Assembly: GCF_004330295.1 (NCBI RefSeq)
Contig: NZ_SJOJ01000021.1
Span: 29,752-93,751, forward strand
DNA length: 64,000 nt
Source: Rahnella victoriana
GTDB lineage: Bacteria > Pseudomonadota > Gammaproteobacteria > Enterobacterales > Enterobacteriaceae
Direction: 5' to 3'
Shown here: positions 1 to 10,956 of the stretch, piece after piece
How the letters are laid out: each line of letters opens with the position of its first letter
How positions within the stretch are numbered: the stretch's first letter is position 1
Position numbers and translations under genes: made by a program
Notes under the pieces: model-generated
What the model saw: the letters and a program-made list of their open reading frames with translations, nothing else
Databases searched by the model: none
What the model was told of the DNA's origin: nothing

Positions 1-71
1 ATACCAAAACGCTTCAGCGCAATCGCCGCACACGCACCGCCAATACCGCCACCAATCACGATCGCTTTCAT
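1..71 (-). CDS. hpxO: FAD-dependent urate hydroxylase, N-terminal fragment
   Basis: Only the first 23 codons are in the window; the gene runs off the left edge. The product begins MKAIVIGGGIGGACAAIALK, a Rossmann FAD-binding motif (GxGxxG at residues 8-13). This closely resembles the start of HpxO, the flavoprotein that hydroxylates urate to 5-hydroxyisourate in the Klebsiella purine pathway. The start codon is the ATG at 69-71. The neighbouring LysR gene is divergent, and the next gene is an amidohydrolase, which fits a purine or pyrimidine catabolic locus. With so few residues, another FAD monooxygenase of the same fold cannot be excluded. Confidence 0.65.
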   Translation of the reverse strand, partial: MKAIVIGGGIGGACAAIALKRFG

Positions 72-97
72 ATTTTTCTCCCCTGAGTCTCTTTAGG

Positions 98-129
98 GAA
101 AAGCAATTTCTGTACCAGAAAAGCAATTT
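98..129. promoter_or_regulatory. Two direct repeats upstream of hpxO
   Basis: GAAAAGCAATTT occurs at 98-109 and again at 118-129, exactly 20 bp or two helical turns apart. The repeats lie 27-58 bp upstream of the hpxO start codon, within the 257-bp divergent gap. The spacing suggests binding of a dimeric regulator to one DNA face, or a duplicated promoter element. No known regulator motif was recognised. Confidence 0.4.
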
Positions 130-285
130 GCCGCCGAAGCCTTGTATACAATCTTAAGGTAAATCTGTAACGGCCGATGGACAGGCGAAATGCCCTAAAA
201 CGAGGCGCTCTTTTGGAGCAGGAATGATGTAAACGCGGCGCAGTGAGTCACTCTGGTGCAGGAGGGCGAAGGTTGATACTCTGCC

Positions 286-308
286 GGGTATTGATATTTC
301 GAATACCC
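286..308. promoter_or_regulatory. Dyad in front of the LysR gene, possible autoregulatory site
   Basis: GGGTATT (286-292) and AATACCC (302-308) form a perfect 7-bp dyad with a 9-bp centre, ending 20 bp before the LysR start codon at 329. LysR-type regulators commonly bind interrupted dyads in the shared promoter of their own gene and a divergent target. Assignment to this regulator is by position only. Confidence 0.45.
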
Positions 309-328
309 AAACCATAAGTATTTATAAA

Positions 329-1183
329 ATGAATCGCTATCCGATGTTCAGCCCGCAGCAGTTACTCAGTTTTGTCGCCGTCTGCGAAACCGGCAGTTTT
401 ACCCGCGCCGCCGACCGCGTATACCTGTCGCAATCGACGGTCAGCCAGCAAATCCGCAGACTGGAAGACGCGCTGGGCAAACCGTTGCTGGAACGTACGT
501 CTCATCAGGTGCAACTGACGGAAGAAGGCGAACGGTTGCTCGGTTATGCACGACGGATTATCGCGCTCAACGGTGAAGCGCACGACGCGCTGAGCGACCA
601 GTGGCCGGACGGCGTGGTGCGTCTCGGCGTGCCGGAGGATTTTGCCGCAGCAACCACTTCCCTTCTGGCGCAGTTCAGCCGCGCCCATCCGCATATCCGC
701 CTCGATGTCACCAGCGGCCTGAGCCACGAACTGCGCCGCGCCTGGCAGCAGGAGATGCTGGACATCATTCTGGTGAAACAACTGACCGGTGAGAAGGCCA
801 ACGCCGCGCGTCCCGAGCCGATGTTGTGGCTCGACAGCGCCGCGTTTCCGGCATTTGAACGGGATCCGATCCCGCTGGTGCTGTTTCCGCTCAACGGGCT
901 ATACCGCGAGGAACTCTGTCAGGCACTGGATGCTCTCGGGCGCAGCTGGCGTATCAGTTACAGCAGCGCCAGCCTCGCCGCGCTGGTTGCGGCCAGTGCA
1001 GCCGGATTAGGCGTCACTTTATTGCCCGCCAGTTGCCGCCAGCCGGAGCACCGGATTTTAGGGACAGAAAGCGGATTGCCGCCGGTGGATAACGTCGAAC
1101 TGGCGCTGTTTTACCGCCCCGACGCGACGCCTGCGCAAATCGCACTGGCCGGAAAACTAAAGGATTTTTGCCAGCTCAGCTAG
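329..1183 (+). CDS. LysR-family transcriptional regulator next to hpxO
   Basis: The 284-residue product has a winged helix-turn-helix at residues 8-67 (SFVAVCETGSFTRAADRVYL then SQSTVSQQIRRLEDALG) and a shorter-than-usual periplasmic-binding-protein-like effector domain. It is divergent from hpxO, the classic arrangement in which a LysR protein controls its neighbour. Klebsiella hpx loci also carry a LysR gene, HpxR, so a purine-related effector is likely, but orthology is not shown. No strong Shine-Dalgarno sequence precedes the ATG at 329; the in-frame ATG five codons later is an alternative. The interrupted amidohydrolase gene follows 113 bp downstream. Confidence 0.85.
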   Translation: MNRYPMFSPQQLLSFVAVCETGSFTRAADRVYLSQSTVSQQIRRLEDALGKPLLERTSHQVQLTEEGERLLGYARRIIALNGEAHDALSDQWPDGVVRLGVPEDFAAATTSLLAQFSRAHPHIRLDVTSGLSHELRRAWQQEMLDIILVKQLTGEKANAARPEPMLWLDSAAFPAFERDPIPLVLFPLNGLYREELCQALDALGRSWRISYSSASLAALVAASAAGLGVTLLPASCRQPEHRILGTESGLPPVDNVELALFYRPDATPAQIALAGKLKDFCQLS

Positions 1184-1296
1184 CTATTGTGTTTTCCACT
1201 GGCAGGCAGTGGGAAACATCACAGCCGGAACCGGCGTCATCTTTTAAGGTGAAGGGAAAGCCAGCATCCTCCCGCATCATGATTAAGGAATCCGAC

Positions 1297-2697
1297 GTGC
1301 AAAATCCTCAGCAACAAAGCCGCAGACATTTTCTCTCGCACAGCGCCAAAATCACCGCCACCGGCGCGCTGCTCACGGCAGGCATGGCATCGGCTTCCCC
1401 GTTCAAACCGGGCGCCATGAACGAAAAATGTGTCGATGCCAGCCAGATCAACGTGATTTCTGCGCCGCATTACCAGTTGCGCAATGTGCGGCTGGAAGAG
1501 GGTTTTGAGCGCGAAGGCGATATCGTTATTGCCACCCAAACCGGGCTGTACAACCTGGAAATCAACAACGGCAAAATCGTGGCGATCCAGCCGGCAAAAG
1601 ACGCCCCCGCCAGCACCTTGCCGGCTTTTGATGCCAGAGGATTACTCCTGCTGCCCGCCACGCGCGACATGCACATTCACCTCGACAAAACCTTTTACGG
1701 CGGCAAATGGGAAGCGCCGCGTCCGCGCAAAGGCAAAACCATCATGGACATGATTGCCCGCGAACAGGTGCTGATCCCCCAACTGTTGCCGACGTCGGTG
1801 GAACACGCCGAAGCGATCATCGGCCTGCTGCATTCCAAAGGCACCACGGTGGCGCGCAGCCACTGCAATATCGATCCGGTCAGCGGCCTGAAAAGTCTTG
1901 AGCATCTGAAGCGTGCGCTGGAAAAACATCAGCAGGATTTCAGCTGTGAAATCGTGGCGTTTCCGCAGCACGGTTTGCTGCATTCGAAAGTCGATGGGTT
2001 GATGCGCGAAGCCATGCAAATGGGCGTGCAGTACGTCGGCGGGCTGGACCCGACTAACGTGGACGGCGCGATGGAAAAATCCCTCGATGCGATGTTCCAG
2101 ATTGCGCTGGATACCCACAAAGGTGTGGATATTCACCTGCATGAAACCACACCCGCCGGGATTGCGGCGGTGAAATAAATGATTCAGACCGTGGAGAAAA
2201 ACCCGCAGCTGAAAGGCAAAGTGACGCTCAGCCACGGTTTTGCCCTGGCGATGATGCAGGGCGCGGAACTCGATGAAGTGATCGCCGGGCTTGCCGAACA
2301 GCAGTTCACCGTCGCCTCGACTATCCCGTTCGGCAAACTGAACATGCCACTGCCGCAGCTCAGTCAGAACGGCGTATTTGTCATGACCGGCACCGACAGC
2401 GTGATCGACCACTGGTCACCGTTCGGCACCGGCAGCATGCTGGAAAAAGCCAGCCTCTACGCTCAGCTCTACGGCAACTCCGACGAATTTGGCCTGACGC
2501 GCTCCCTCGCTATCGCCACCGGTAACGTCCTGCCGCTCGACGACAGCGGCAAACGCCAGTGGCCTGTGGTCAACGATAACGCCGAAATGATCCTGGCCGA
2601 CGCCAGTTGCTCCGCCGAAGCGGTCGCGCGGGTGTCGGAGGTGAAGGCGACATTCCATCAGGGACGGCTGGTGTTTGGGGCGGTAGGGAAAATGTGA
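1297..2697 (+). pseudogene. Tat-exported cytosine-deaminase-like amidohydrolase, interrupted by a stop
   Basis: One reading frame runs through 466 codons but contains TAA at 2176-2178 (codon 294), with the same frame continuing as ATG ATT CAG. A single base change would explain the break. The preferred start is GTG 1297, 7 bp after AAGGA; ATG 1279 is possible. The N-terminus has a twin-arginine signal (SRRHFLSHS followed by a hydrophobic stretch ending ASA). Metal-site motifs of the CodA-like amidohydrolase family are split by the stop: DMHIHLDKT and DIHLHE before it, SHGF and GTDSVIDHW after it. A truncated protein would therefore lack part of the metal centre. It may be a true pseudogene or a sequencing error. 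The substrate is unknown; hpx context suggests a purine or pyrimidine ring product. Confidence 0.8.
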
Positions 2698-2727
2698 GGG
2701 ATTAAAGATTTCTGAATGCCGGATAGC

Positions 2728-2753
2728 AAAAAGCCCCTTTCGGGGCTTTTTGT
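2728..2753. terminator. Bidirectional terminator between the amidohydrolase gene and ssb
   Basis: AAAAAGCCCC (2728-2737) pairs with GGGGCTTTTT (2742-2751) around a TTTC loop. A-rich and T-rich flanks make it work for both converging genes. Confidence 0.9.
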
Positions 2754-2785
2754 TGTTCTGTACGTTGATGCCCGAAGGCAACCCA

Positions 2786-3325
2786 TCAGAACGGGATATC
2801 GTCGTCGAAATCCATTGGTGGTTCGTTGTTCTGTGCTGGCGCGTTGTTTTGCGCAGCCGGACGAGCCTGCTGGCCGCCGCTGAACTGGTTGCCGCCTTGT
2901 GGCTGCTGAGGCTGACCCCAACCGCCTTGCTGGCCGCCTGCGGATGGCTGACCGCCACCTGCTGGTGCGCCGCCGGCACGGCCGCCGAGCATCTGCATGG
3001 TGCCGCCCACGTTAACGACAACTTCGGTGGTGTATTTTTCAACGCCAGCCTGATCGGTCCATTTACGGGTTTGCAGTGCGCCTTCGATGTAAACCTGAGA
3101 ACCTTTCTTCAGGTATTCGCCTGCGACTTCCGCTAATTTGCCGAAAAGCACAACACGGTGCCATTCGGTTTTTTCTTTCTGCTCGCCGGTGGCTTTGTCA
3201 CGCCAGCTTTCAGACGTTGCCAGAGTGATGTTGGCAACCGCGCCGCCGTTAGGCATGTAGCGGACTTCCGGGTCTTGCCCCAGATTACCGACGAGAATAA
3301 CTTTGTTTACGCCTCTGCTGGCCAT
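2786..3325 (-). CDS. ssb: Single-stranded DNA-binding protein
   Basis: The 179-residue protein coats single-stranded DNA during replication, recombination and repair. It begins [20 protein letters not shown], with the OB-fold over roughly residues 1-112. A Gly/Gln/Pro-rich linker follows, and the acidic partner-binding tip MDFDDDIPF ends the chain. The start at 3325 is set by AGGAG eight bases upstream and by the conserved N-terminus; the frame stays open further upstream but without family similarity. The gene is divergent from uvrA, as in E. coli, and shares the LexA-controlled intergenic region. Confidence 0.98.
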   Translation of the reverse strand: MASRGVNKVILVGNLGQDPEVRYMPNGGAVANITLATSESWRDKATGEQKEKTEWHRVVLFGKLAEVAGEYLKKGSQVYIEGALQTRKWTDQAGVEKYTTEVVVNVGGTMQMLGGRAGGAPAGGGQPSAGGQQGGWGQPQQPQGGNQFSGGQQARPAAQNNAPAQNNEPPMDFDDDIPF

Positions 3326-3492
3326 GTGGATTCTCCTGATGATGTATGTCGTGGCTGAAACCACAGTTTGGGGTGTGAGGAACTCACTTCGCGACATTAT
3401 AACCACAAAACGGTGCCTTCGTACCACGGATGTAAAACGTTGCGATTTTCTTTCCAGATTGTTCAGCAAACATTCCATCGTTACATCGAGTA

Positions 3493-3508
3493 CTGGATAT
3501 ACATTCAG
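3493..3508. promoter_or_regulatory. LexA (SOS) box between ssb and uvrA
   Basis: CTGGATATACATTCAG has the LexA half-sites CTG-N10-CAG with an AT-rich centre and closely matches the E. coli uvrA SOS box at the same place. It lies in the 325-bp divergent gap (3326-3650) and should repress uvrA and one ssb promoter. Nothing else was recognised in this gap. Confidence 0.9.
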
Positions 3509-3650
3509 GTTTTGGGGTGGCATGGGCTGTGATTTGTGTCATAATTGCGCGTTACGTTCTTCTCTGTGCCCGATTCGATGGCTGGCGCGAAACTGGTTTT
3601 CACGGCGGTCACCGGCACGGTGAGCTATCAAGTTAATCCGGGAATGATGA

Positions 3651-6506
3651 ATGGATAAGATCGAAGTTCGGGGCGCACGCACCCATAATCTCAAGAATAT
3701 CAACCTGATTATCCCGCGCGACAAACTGATTGTTGTCACCGGCTTATCCGGTTCAGGCAAGTCCTCTCTGGCGTTCGATACGCTGTACGCCGAAGGCCAG
3801 CGCCGCTACGTCGAGTCGCTGTCGGCCTACGCACGCCAATTTTTATCCTTAATGGAAAAACCGGACGTCGACCATATTGAAGGTCTGTCTCCGGCGATTT
3901 CGATTGAGCAAAAATCAACGTCACACAACCCGCGTTCTACCGTCGGGACCATCACCGAAATCCACGACTACCTGCGTCTGCTGTTTGCCCGCGTGGGCGA
4001 GCCGCGCTGCCCGGATCATAATATTCCGCTGTCAGCCCAGACCGTCAGCCAGATGGTGGATAACGTACTGGCGCAGCCGGAAGGCCAGCGTCTGATGCTG
4101 CTGGCGACCATCATTAAAGACCGCAAGGGTGAGCACACCAAGACGCTGGAAAACCTGGCGTCGCAGGGCTATATCCGTGCACGTATTGATGGCGAAGTCT
4201 GTGATTTGTCCGATCCGCCAAAATTAGAATTGCAGAAGAAACACACCATTGAAGTGGTCGTTGACCGCTTTAAAGTGCGTGATGATCTGGCGCAGCGTCT
4301 GGCGGAATCCTTTGAAACCGCGCTCGAGCTTTCCGGCGGTACCGCCGTGGTCGCCGATATGGATGATCCGAAAGCCGAAGAAATGCTGTTCTCTGCCAAC
4401 TTCGCCTGTCCGGTGTGTGGCTACAGCATGCGCGAGCTGGAACCGCGGATGTTCTCGTTCAACAACCCGGCCGGTGCCTGTCCGACCTGTGACGGTCTGG
4501 GCGTGCAGCAGTTCTTCGACCCTGATCGCGTGGTGCAGAACCCTGAGCTTTCACTGGCGGGCGGTGCAATCCGTGGCTGGGATCGCCGTAACTTCTATTA
4601 CTTCCAGATGTTGCGCTCTCTCGGTGAGCATTATGATTTCGACGTGGAAGCGCCGTTTAACGCACTGAGCAGCGATGTGCAGCACGCCATCCTGCACGGT
4701 TCCGGCAAAACCACCATTGAATTCAAATACATCAACGATCGCGGTGATACTTCGATTCGTCGCCATCCGTTTGAAGGCGTGCTGCACAATATGGAGCGCC
4801 GTTATAAAGAAACGGAATCCAGCGCAGTACGTGAAGAACTGTCGAAATACATCAGCAACCGTCCATGTACGTCCTGCCGGGGCACCCGCCTGCGCGAGGA
4901 AGCGCGTAACGTGTTCGTGGAAGAAACCACGCTGCCGGAAATCTCTGATTTCAGCATCGGTCATGCGATGGATTTCTTCCGCAATATGAAACTCAGCGGT
5001 CAGCGCGCCAAAATTGCGGAAAAAGTGCTGAAAGAGATCGGCGATCGCCTGAAATTCCTGGTGAACGTTGGTCTGAACTATCTCTCGCTGTCCCGTTCTG
5101 CGGAAACGCTGTCCGGCGGCGAAGCCCAGCGTATCCGTCTGGCGAGCCAGATTGGTGCCGGTCTGGTGGGCGTGATGTACGTGCTGGATGAGCCGTCTAT
5201 CGGCCTGCATCAGCGCGACAACGAGCGTCTGCTGGAAACCCTGATCCATCTGCGCGACCTCGGTAATACCGTGATTGTGGTCGAGCACGACGAAGACGCG
5301 ATCCGCGCCGCTGACCATATTATTGATATCGGTCCGGGTGCGGGCGTGCACGGTGGCGAAGTGGTGGCAGAAGGCACCGCAGAAGACATTATGGCGACCG
5401 AGAATTCACTGACCGGCCAGTTCCTCAGCGGTAAACGTGAAATCTCCGTCCCGGCGCAGCGTGTTCCGGCAGATGCCACCAAAGTGCTGAAACTTTCCGG
5501 CGCCAAAGGCAACAACCTGAAAGACGTCACGCTGACGCTGCCGGTAGGCCTGTTTACCTGCATCACCGGCGTATCCGGTTCCGGTAAATCGACGCTGATT
5601 AACGACACGCTGTTCCCGCTGGCACAGCGCGAACTGAATGGCGCGACCATTGCCGAAGCGGCACCGTATCGCGAAATTGAAGGTCTGGGGCATTTCGATA
5701 AAGTCATCGACATCGACCAGAGCCCGATTGGCCGTACACCACGTTCCAACCCGGCGACGTACACCGGTATTTTCACGCCGGTGCGCGAACTGTTTGCCGG
5801 TGTACCGGAATCCCGTTCGCGCGGCTATACACCGGGGCGTTTCAGTTTCAACGTCAAAGGCGGACGCTGCGAAGCCTGTCAGGGCGACGGCGTGATCAAA
5901 GTCGAAATGCACTTCCTGCCGGATATTTATGTGCCGTGCGATCAGTGCAAAGGCAAACGCTATAACCGCGAAACACTGGAAATTAAATACAAAGGCAAGA
6001 GCATCCACGAAGTGCTGGAGATGACCATTGAAGAAGCGCGTGATTTCTTCGATGCCGTCCCTGCCCTTGCGCGTAAATTGCAGACGCTGATCGACGTCGG
6101 TCTGACCTACATCAGCCTCGGCCAGTCAGCGACCACGCTGTCCGGCGGTGAAGCGCAGCGCGTGAAACTGGCGCGTGAGCTGTCCAAACGCGGCACCGGT
6201 CAGACGTTGTATATTCTCGACGAACCGACCACCGGCCTGCACTTTGCCGATATTCAGCAACTGCTGGAAGTGCTGCACCAGTTACGCGATCAGGGCAACA
6301 CCATTGTGGTGATTGAACACAATCTGGACGTGATTAAAACCGCGGACTGGATTGTCGATCTCGGGCCGGAAGGCGGTGCGGGCGGCGGACAGATTCTGGT
6401 CGCCGGTACGCCGGAAACCGTCGCGGAATGCAAAGAATCGCATACCGCACGCTTCCTGAAACCGCTGCTGGAACGCCACAGCCAGCAGGCGAAGAAAAGC
6501 GCTTAA
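3651..6506 (+). CDS. uvrA: Excinuclease ABC subunit A
   Basis: This 951-residue DNA-damage sensor of nucleotide excision repair is slightly longer than the 940-residue E. coli protein. It contains two ABC ATPase modules: Walker [10 protein letters not shown] near residue 31 and GVSGSGKST in the second half, with signatures [14 protein letters not shown] and [14 protein letters not shown]. Zinc-finger cysteine pairs are visible at CPVC...CPTC and CEAC...CDQC. The dimer loads UvrB onto damaged DNA. The gene starts with [17 protein letters not shown], as in the family. SOS control is expected from the LexA box 143 bp upstream. Confidence 0.99.
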   Translation: MDKIEVRGARTHNLKNINLIIPRDKLIVVTGLSGSGKSSLAFDTLYAEGQRRYVESLSAYARQFLSLMEKPDVDHIEGLSPAISIEQKSTSHNPRSTVGTITEIHDYLRLLFARVGEPRCPDHNIPLSAQTVSQMVDNVLAQPEGQRLMLLATIIKDRKGEHTKTLENLASQGYIRARIDGEVCDLSDPPKLELQKKHTIEVVVDRFKVRDDLAQRLAESFETALELSGGTAVVADMDDPKAEEMLFSANFACPVCGYSMRELEPRMFSFNNPAGACPTCDGLGVQQFFDPDRVVQNPELSLAGGAIRGWDRRNFYYFQMLRSLGEHYDFDVEAPFNALSSDVQHAILHGSGKTTIEFKYINDRGDTSIRRHPFEGVLHNMERRYKETESSAVREELSKYISNRPCTSCRGTRLREEARNVFVEETTLPEISDFSIGHAMDFFRNMKLSGQRAKIAEKVLKEIGDRLKFLVNVGLNYLSLSRSAETLSGGEAQRIRLASQIGAGLVGVMYVLDEPSIGLHQRDNERLLETLIHLRDLGNTVIVVEHDEDAIRAADHIIDIGPGAGVHGGEVVAEGTAEDIMATENSLTGQFLSGKREISVPAQRVPADATKVLKLSGAKGNNLKDVTLTLPVGLFTCITGVSGSGKSTLINDTLFPLAQRELNGATIAEAAPYREIEGLGHFDKVIDIDQSPIGRTPRSNPATYTGIFTPVRELFAGVPESRSRGYTPGRFSFNVKGGRCEACQGDGVIKVEMHFLPDIYVPCDQCKGKRYNRETLEIKYKGKSIHEVLEMTIEEARDFFDAVPALARKLQTLIDVGLTYISLGQSATTLSGGEAQRVKLARELSKRGTGQTLYILDEPTTGLHFADIQQLLEVLHQLRDQGNTIVVIEHNLDVIKTADWIVDLGPEGGAGGGQILVAGTPETVAECKESHTARFLKPLLERHSQQAKKSA

Positions 6507-6550
6507 TGATTTAGCTCCTCTCCTGCCCAGAGGTGATAGTGCCGATCAGC

Positions 6551-6677
6551 GCCCTCCCCTGCGAAGGGGAGGGTTGGGGTGGGGTATTAATGGAAAATCA
6601 ATAAGTTGAATTAGGCTTTAACGTTGGTTATGCCTTTAGAACCCCCTCCCATCCTCCCCCTTCGCAGAGGGAGGCGC
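6551..6677. repeat. Inverted pair of REP-like palindromes (BIME-like)
   Basis: Copy A (6551-6585) has an 8-bp stem, CCCTCCCC/GGGGAGGG around TGCGAA, followed by a G-rich tail. Copy B (6640-6677) is the same unit in reverse, with CCTCCCCC-TTCGCA-GAGGGAGG and a C-rich tail before it. The head-to-head arrangement around about 54 bp resembles REP doublets (BIMEs). It fills the gap between the converging uvrA and esterase genes and could act as a terminator or mRNA-stabilising structure. Confidence 0.75.
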
Positions 6678-6682
6678 GTAGA

Positions 6683-7978
<1,296 letters not shown>

Positions 7979-8896
7979 TCACTGTTCAGAGGATGCGTCT
8001 AACGCATGAAGTTGCGGAAGCGCACTCAGCCGCTGATAAGCAAAGTCCCAGAATGTCCGCACCTTGCGCGGCATTTGCTGCACATGCTGCGCCATCAGTT
8101 GTACCGGCAACGGCAGCGGCTCGAAATCCGTCAGGATCCGCACCATCGCGCCCGCCTGCACATCATCACTCACCTGATACGACAATAGCCGCGCGATCCC
8201 CTGCCCGCTGCGCACCGCCAGCAACTGGGATTCCACGTCATTGGAGAGCAGACGCGGCGACAACCGGACGCGCAGTTCATCCTCGTGCGGCCCGAAACGC
8301 CATTCGCGGATTTGCGTGCGCAGCGTGCCCATCACCGTCTGATGCGAGGCCAGTTCCGACGGATGCTGCGGCTCGCCATGCTGCGCCAGATACGCCGGGC
8401 TGGCGACCAGCACGCGGGTGACTTCGGCGACCTTGCGCGCCACTTTGCCTGAATCTTCCTGATGGCCGATACGCACCGCCAGATCCAGCCCTTCGTCGAT
8501 CAGATCCAGATTGCGGTCATTGAACATCATTTCAATTTGCATATCAGGATGTTGCGCCAGAAATTCCATCACCAGCGGCGCGACGTGTTTACGGCCGAAC
8601 TGCACCGGCGCGGTGATGCGCAGCAGGCCGCTGAGCTGGGTTTCTGCCGTGTCTTCCACCGCGTTCTGATACTGACTGAGCAGCAGCCGGGCTTTTTCCG
8701 CCAGCCGTGCGCCCGCTTCTGTCGGTGCCAGACTGCGGGTGGTGCGCTCCACCAGCCTCGCGCCAAAACGGTGTTCCAGCGAGGCAATGGCGCGGGTGAT
8801 CGCCGGAGGCGAACGGTGAAGTTTGCGGGCAGCTTCCGCCAGGCTGCCATACTGAAGTACAGCGACAAAAATCGCCATTTCGTCTAAACGGTCCAT
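7979..8896 (-). CDS. LysR-family regulator divergent from a glutathione transferase
   Basis: This 305-residue regulator begins MDRLDEMAIFVAVLQYGSLA, with the LysR winged helix-turn-helix in residues 1-60 and an effector domain behind it. It belongs to the group with ERTTRSLAPTEAG after the HTH. The start at 8896 follows a GGAAGA ribosome site. It faces the GST gene across 100 bp, so regulation of the GST/flavin-fold pair is the simplest role. The effector is unknown. Confidence 0.85.
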   Translation of the reverse strand: MDRLDEMAIFVAVLQYGSLAEAARKLHRSPPAITRAIASLEHRFGARLVERTTRSLAPTEAGARLAEKARLLLSQYQNAVEDTAETQLSGLLRITAPVQFGRKHVAPLVMEFLAQHPDMQIEMMFNDRNLDLIDEGLDLAVRIGHQEDSGKVARKVAEVTRVLVASPAYLAQHGEPQHPSELASHQTVMGTLRTQIREWRFGPHEDELRVRLSPRLLSNDVESQLLAVRSGQGIARLLSYQVSDDVQAGAMVRILTDFEPLPLPVQLMAQHVQQMPRKVRTFWDFAYQRLSALPQLHALDASSEQ

Positions 8897-8996
8897 AGAT
8901 TCTTCCACAAAGTGAAACACTCAATTTCAATCTTCGTGGATCACAATCATTTAGTGCAAGAGTAATCTTGTCGTCAGACCCTAAAGGAGACAGCCC

Positions 8997-9617
8997 ATGC
9001 CCGCCATTCAACTTTACAGTACCCCGCTTTCCGGACACTGCCACCGCGTGACCCTGCTGCTGAACATGCTCAGCCTGCCGTTTGAGACGAAAGACGGCGG
9101 TCAGGAAGTGCGTCAGAGCGCCGGATTCGCGCAACTCAATCCGCTGCGACAGGTGCCGGTACTTATCGACGCAGAACACGTGCTCACCGACAGCAATGCG
9201 ATTCTGGTGTATCTGGTGAAACGCTATGCGCCGGACAGCCACTGGTTACCGGAAGATCCGCTGCAGGCCGCCGAGGTGCAAAAATGGTTGTCCCGCGCCG
9301 CCGGTGAAGTGCGCTACGGTCCGGCATCCGCCCGCATGGTGAAACAGTTTTCTGCACCGGAAGTGTATGAAAGTGCGCTGAAAGTGACGGCGAAATTCCT
9401 GCCGCAGCTTGAACAGCATCTGGAAAGCCGGGAGTTTCTGGCGACGGAGCGCGCCACGATTGCCGATCTGGCCTGTTACGGCTATGTCGCCACAGCACCG
9501 GAAGGCGGGGTTTCTCTGGCAGATTATCCGGCCATTCAACGCTGGCTGAAACGGATTGAAAGCCTGCCGGGCTTTACGCCACTTCCGGCGTTGCCACTGC
9601 CTGAAATTGCGGGGTAA
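8997..9617 (+). CDS. Glutathione S-transferase family protein
   Basis: The 206-residue protein has an N-terminal thioredoxin-like GST domain (MPAIQLYSTPLSGHCHRVTL, with PVLIDAEHVLTDSNAILVYL carrying the glutathione-binding Asp-Ser) and an all-alpha C-terminal domain. GSTs conjugate glutathione to electrophiles or reduce peroxides; the substrate here is unknown. A strong AAAGGAGA site precedes the ATG. The next gene starts 6 bp after the stop, so the two are probably co-transcribed, with the divergent LysR protein as regulator. Confidence 0.9.
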   Translation: MPAIQLYSTPLSGHCHRVTLLLNMLSLPFETKDGGQEVRQSAGFAQLNPLRQVPVLIDAEHVLTDSNAILVYLVKRYAPDSHWLPEDPLQAAEVQKWLSRAAGEVRYGPASARMVKQFSAPEVYESALKVTAKFLPQLEQHLESREFLATERATIADLACYGYVATAPEGGVSLADYPAIQRWLKRIESLPGFTPLPALPLPEIAG

Positions 9618-9623
9618 AAGACG

Positions 9624-10544
9624 ATGAATAACCCTTTCCATGCAGACGAAATCCTGGCTCAGGACATGGCAGGGTTTGACGTCACCGCGCACGGTATCCG
9701 CGAAGCGATGCCGGAACAGCACCGGCTGTTTTTCGCCGCATTGCCGTATCTGTTTATTTCGACGCTGGATGACAGCGGCTGGCCAGTGGCAACCCTGCTG
9801 ACCGGCCCCGCCGGGTTTATCCGTACGCCGGATGACAGCCATTTGCGGATCAATGCGCCGCGCCGGGATGATGATCCGGCGCTGGCCGCCTTACAGCCGG
9901 GGAAACAGATCGGCGGGCTGGGGATCGATTTCTCCAACCGGCGGCGTAACCGCGTGAACGGCAGGATCGGGCGCATGGATAAAAATCGCCTCGAGATCCT
10001 CGTCGATCAGAGTTTTGGCAATTGTCCGCAGTATATTCAGATCCGCAAACTGGCCGATGTGCCGGTCCGTTTGCCGCTTCCCGCACGGGAAGACATGAGC
10101 GAACCGGATGACGATGCCCGCGCACTGATTGCCCGCGCCGATACGTTTTTTATCGCCAGCCACGCCCACGGCGGTGCCGATGTGTCGCATCGCGGCGGTC
10201 AGCCGGGGTTTGCGCATCTGGCGGGCAACCGGTTGTGGGTGCCGGATTTTCGCGGCAACCGTTATATGAATACGCTGGGGAATTTACTGGCAGAACCGCG
10301 CGCGGCGTTGCTGTTTATCGATTTCGAAAACGGTGACCTGTTGCATGTTCAGGGGCACACGCAGATCCACTGGCAACCGGAAGACATTCCCGGACCGGCG
10401 GGCGCAGAGCGTTACTGGAGTCTGGACATCACCCGTGTGTGGCGTTTTCGCGCCGCACTGCCGTGGCGGGCTGAAGCGGTGGATTTCTCCCCCGCCACGC
10501 TCAGCAGCGGTCAGTGGCCGCAAAATCAGCGGCCGATTTCCTGA
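9624..10544 (+). CDS. Pyridoxamine-phosphate-oxidase-like flavin-nucleotide-binding protein
   Basis: The 306-residue protein resembles the predicted flavin-binding proteins related to PNPOx. A split-barrel region spans roughly residues 30-110 (FFAALPYLFISTLDDSGWPV) and a second similar half lies near residues 170-260 (RADTFFIASHAH then SHRGGQPGFA). It likely binds FMN and acts as a redox enzyme with an unidentified substrate. It follows the GST gene by 6 bp. Its last 19 bp overlap the 3' end of the opposite-strand YjbR-like gene. Confidence 0.75.
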   Translation: MNNPFHADEILAQDMAGFDVTAHGIREAMPEQHRLFFAALPYLFISTLDDSGWPVATLLTGPAGFIRTPDDSHLRINAPRRDDDPALAALQPGKQIGGLGIDFSNRRRNRVNGRIGRMDKNRLEILVDQSFGNCPQYIQIRKLADVPVRLPLPAREDMSEPDDDARALIARADTFFIASHAHGGADVSHRGGQPGFAHLAGNRLWVPDFRGNRYMNTLGNLLAEPRAALLFIDFENGDLLHVQGHTQIHWQPEDIPGPAGAERYWSLDITRVWRFRAALPWRAEAVDFSPATLSSGQWPQNQRPIS

Positions 10545-10879
10545 CGTACGGCTTCCGGCAGGCCGGAGACCACCAGCTGATAGGAACCGTCGATCAGATA
10601 ATAAAACTGGGAATCGGGCAGCGAACCGTCGAGGAACACCGTGTTCCAGTGCGCTTTATTGAGATGATCACCCGGCACGATATCCGGGTGTTGGGCGCGT
10701 AATTGCTCAGCCAGCTCCGGGCTGGTTTTCAGCGAAATCGCCTCGCGGCCATCGATTTCACACACCATGGCAAACATCGCGTCGCCCACTTTTACCTGAT
10801 TTGCACCGCGCTGATTTTCCACACTTTGCTCTGCGCCGGGTTTCCCCATGCAATAGGTCAGCAGTTCCGAACTGGTCAT
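10526..10879 (-). CDS. MmcQ/YjbR-family DNA-binding-like protein
   Basis: This small 117-residue protein starts MTSSELLTYCMGKPGAEQSV and has the CyaY-like fold signature of the MmcQ/YjbR family, including DHLNKAHWNTVFLDG. The family has a double-wing DNA-binding-like fold, but its cellular role is poorly defined. The start at 10879 is supported by AAGGAG upstream; the frame is open further upstream without family similarity. Its 3' end overlaps the convergent flavin-fold gene by 19 bp. Confidence 0.8.
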   Translation of the reverse strand: MTSSELLTYCMGKPGAEQSVENQRGANQVKVGDAMFAMVCEIDGREAISLKTSPELAEQLRAQHPDIVPGDHLNKAHWNTVFLDGSLPDSQFYYLIDGSYQLVVSGLPEAVRQEIGR

Positions 10880-10956
10880 GTTTGGGTTTCTCCTTGTAAC
10901 GTGAAAGCTACGTGGCACGAAAGTGCCCTCGGTTAACCATAGCAAACCTGAACGAT

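Noticed and set aside
2179..2697. A separate 172-residue gene starting at ATG 2179
   Set aside because: It is in the same frame directly after the TAA, contains the second half of one amidohydrolase domain, and has no ribosome site of its own.
4551..5351. A 266-codon minus-strand frame inside uvrA
   Set aside because: It is antisense to conserved uvrA coding sequence, with no family features.
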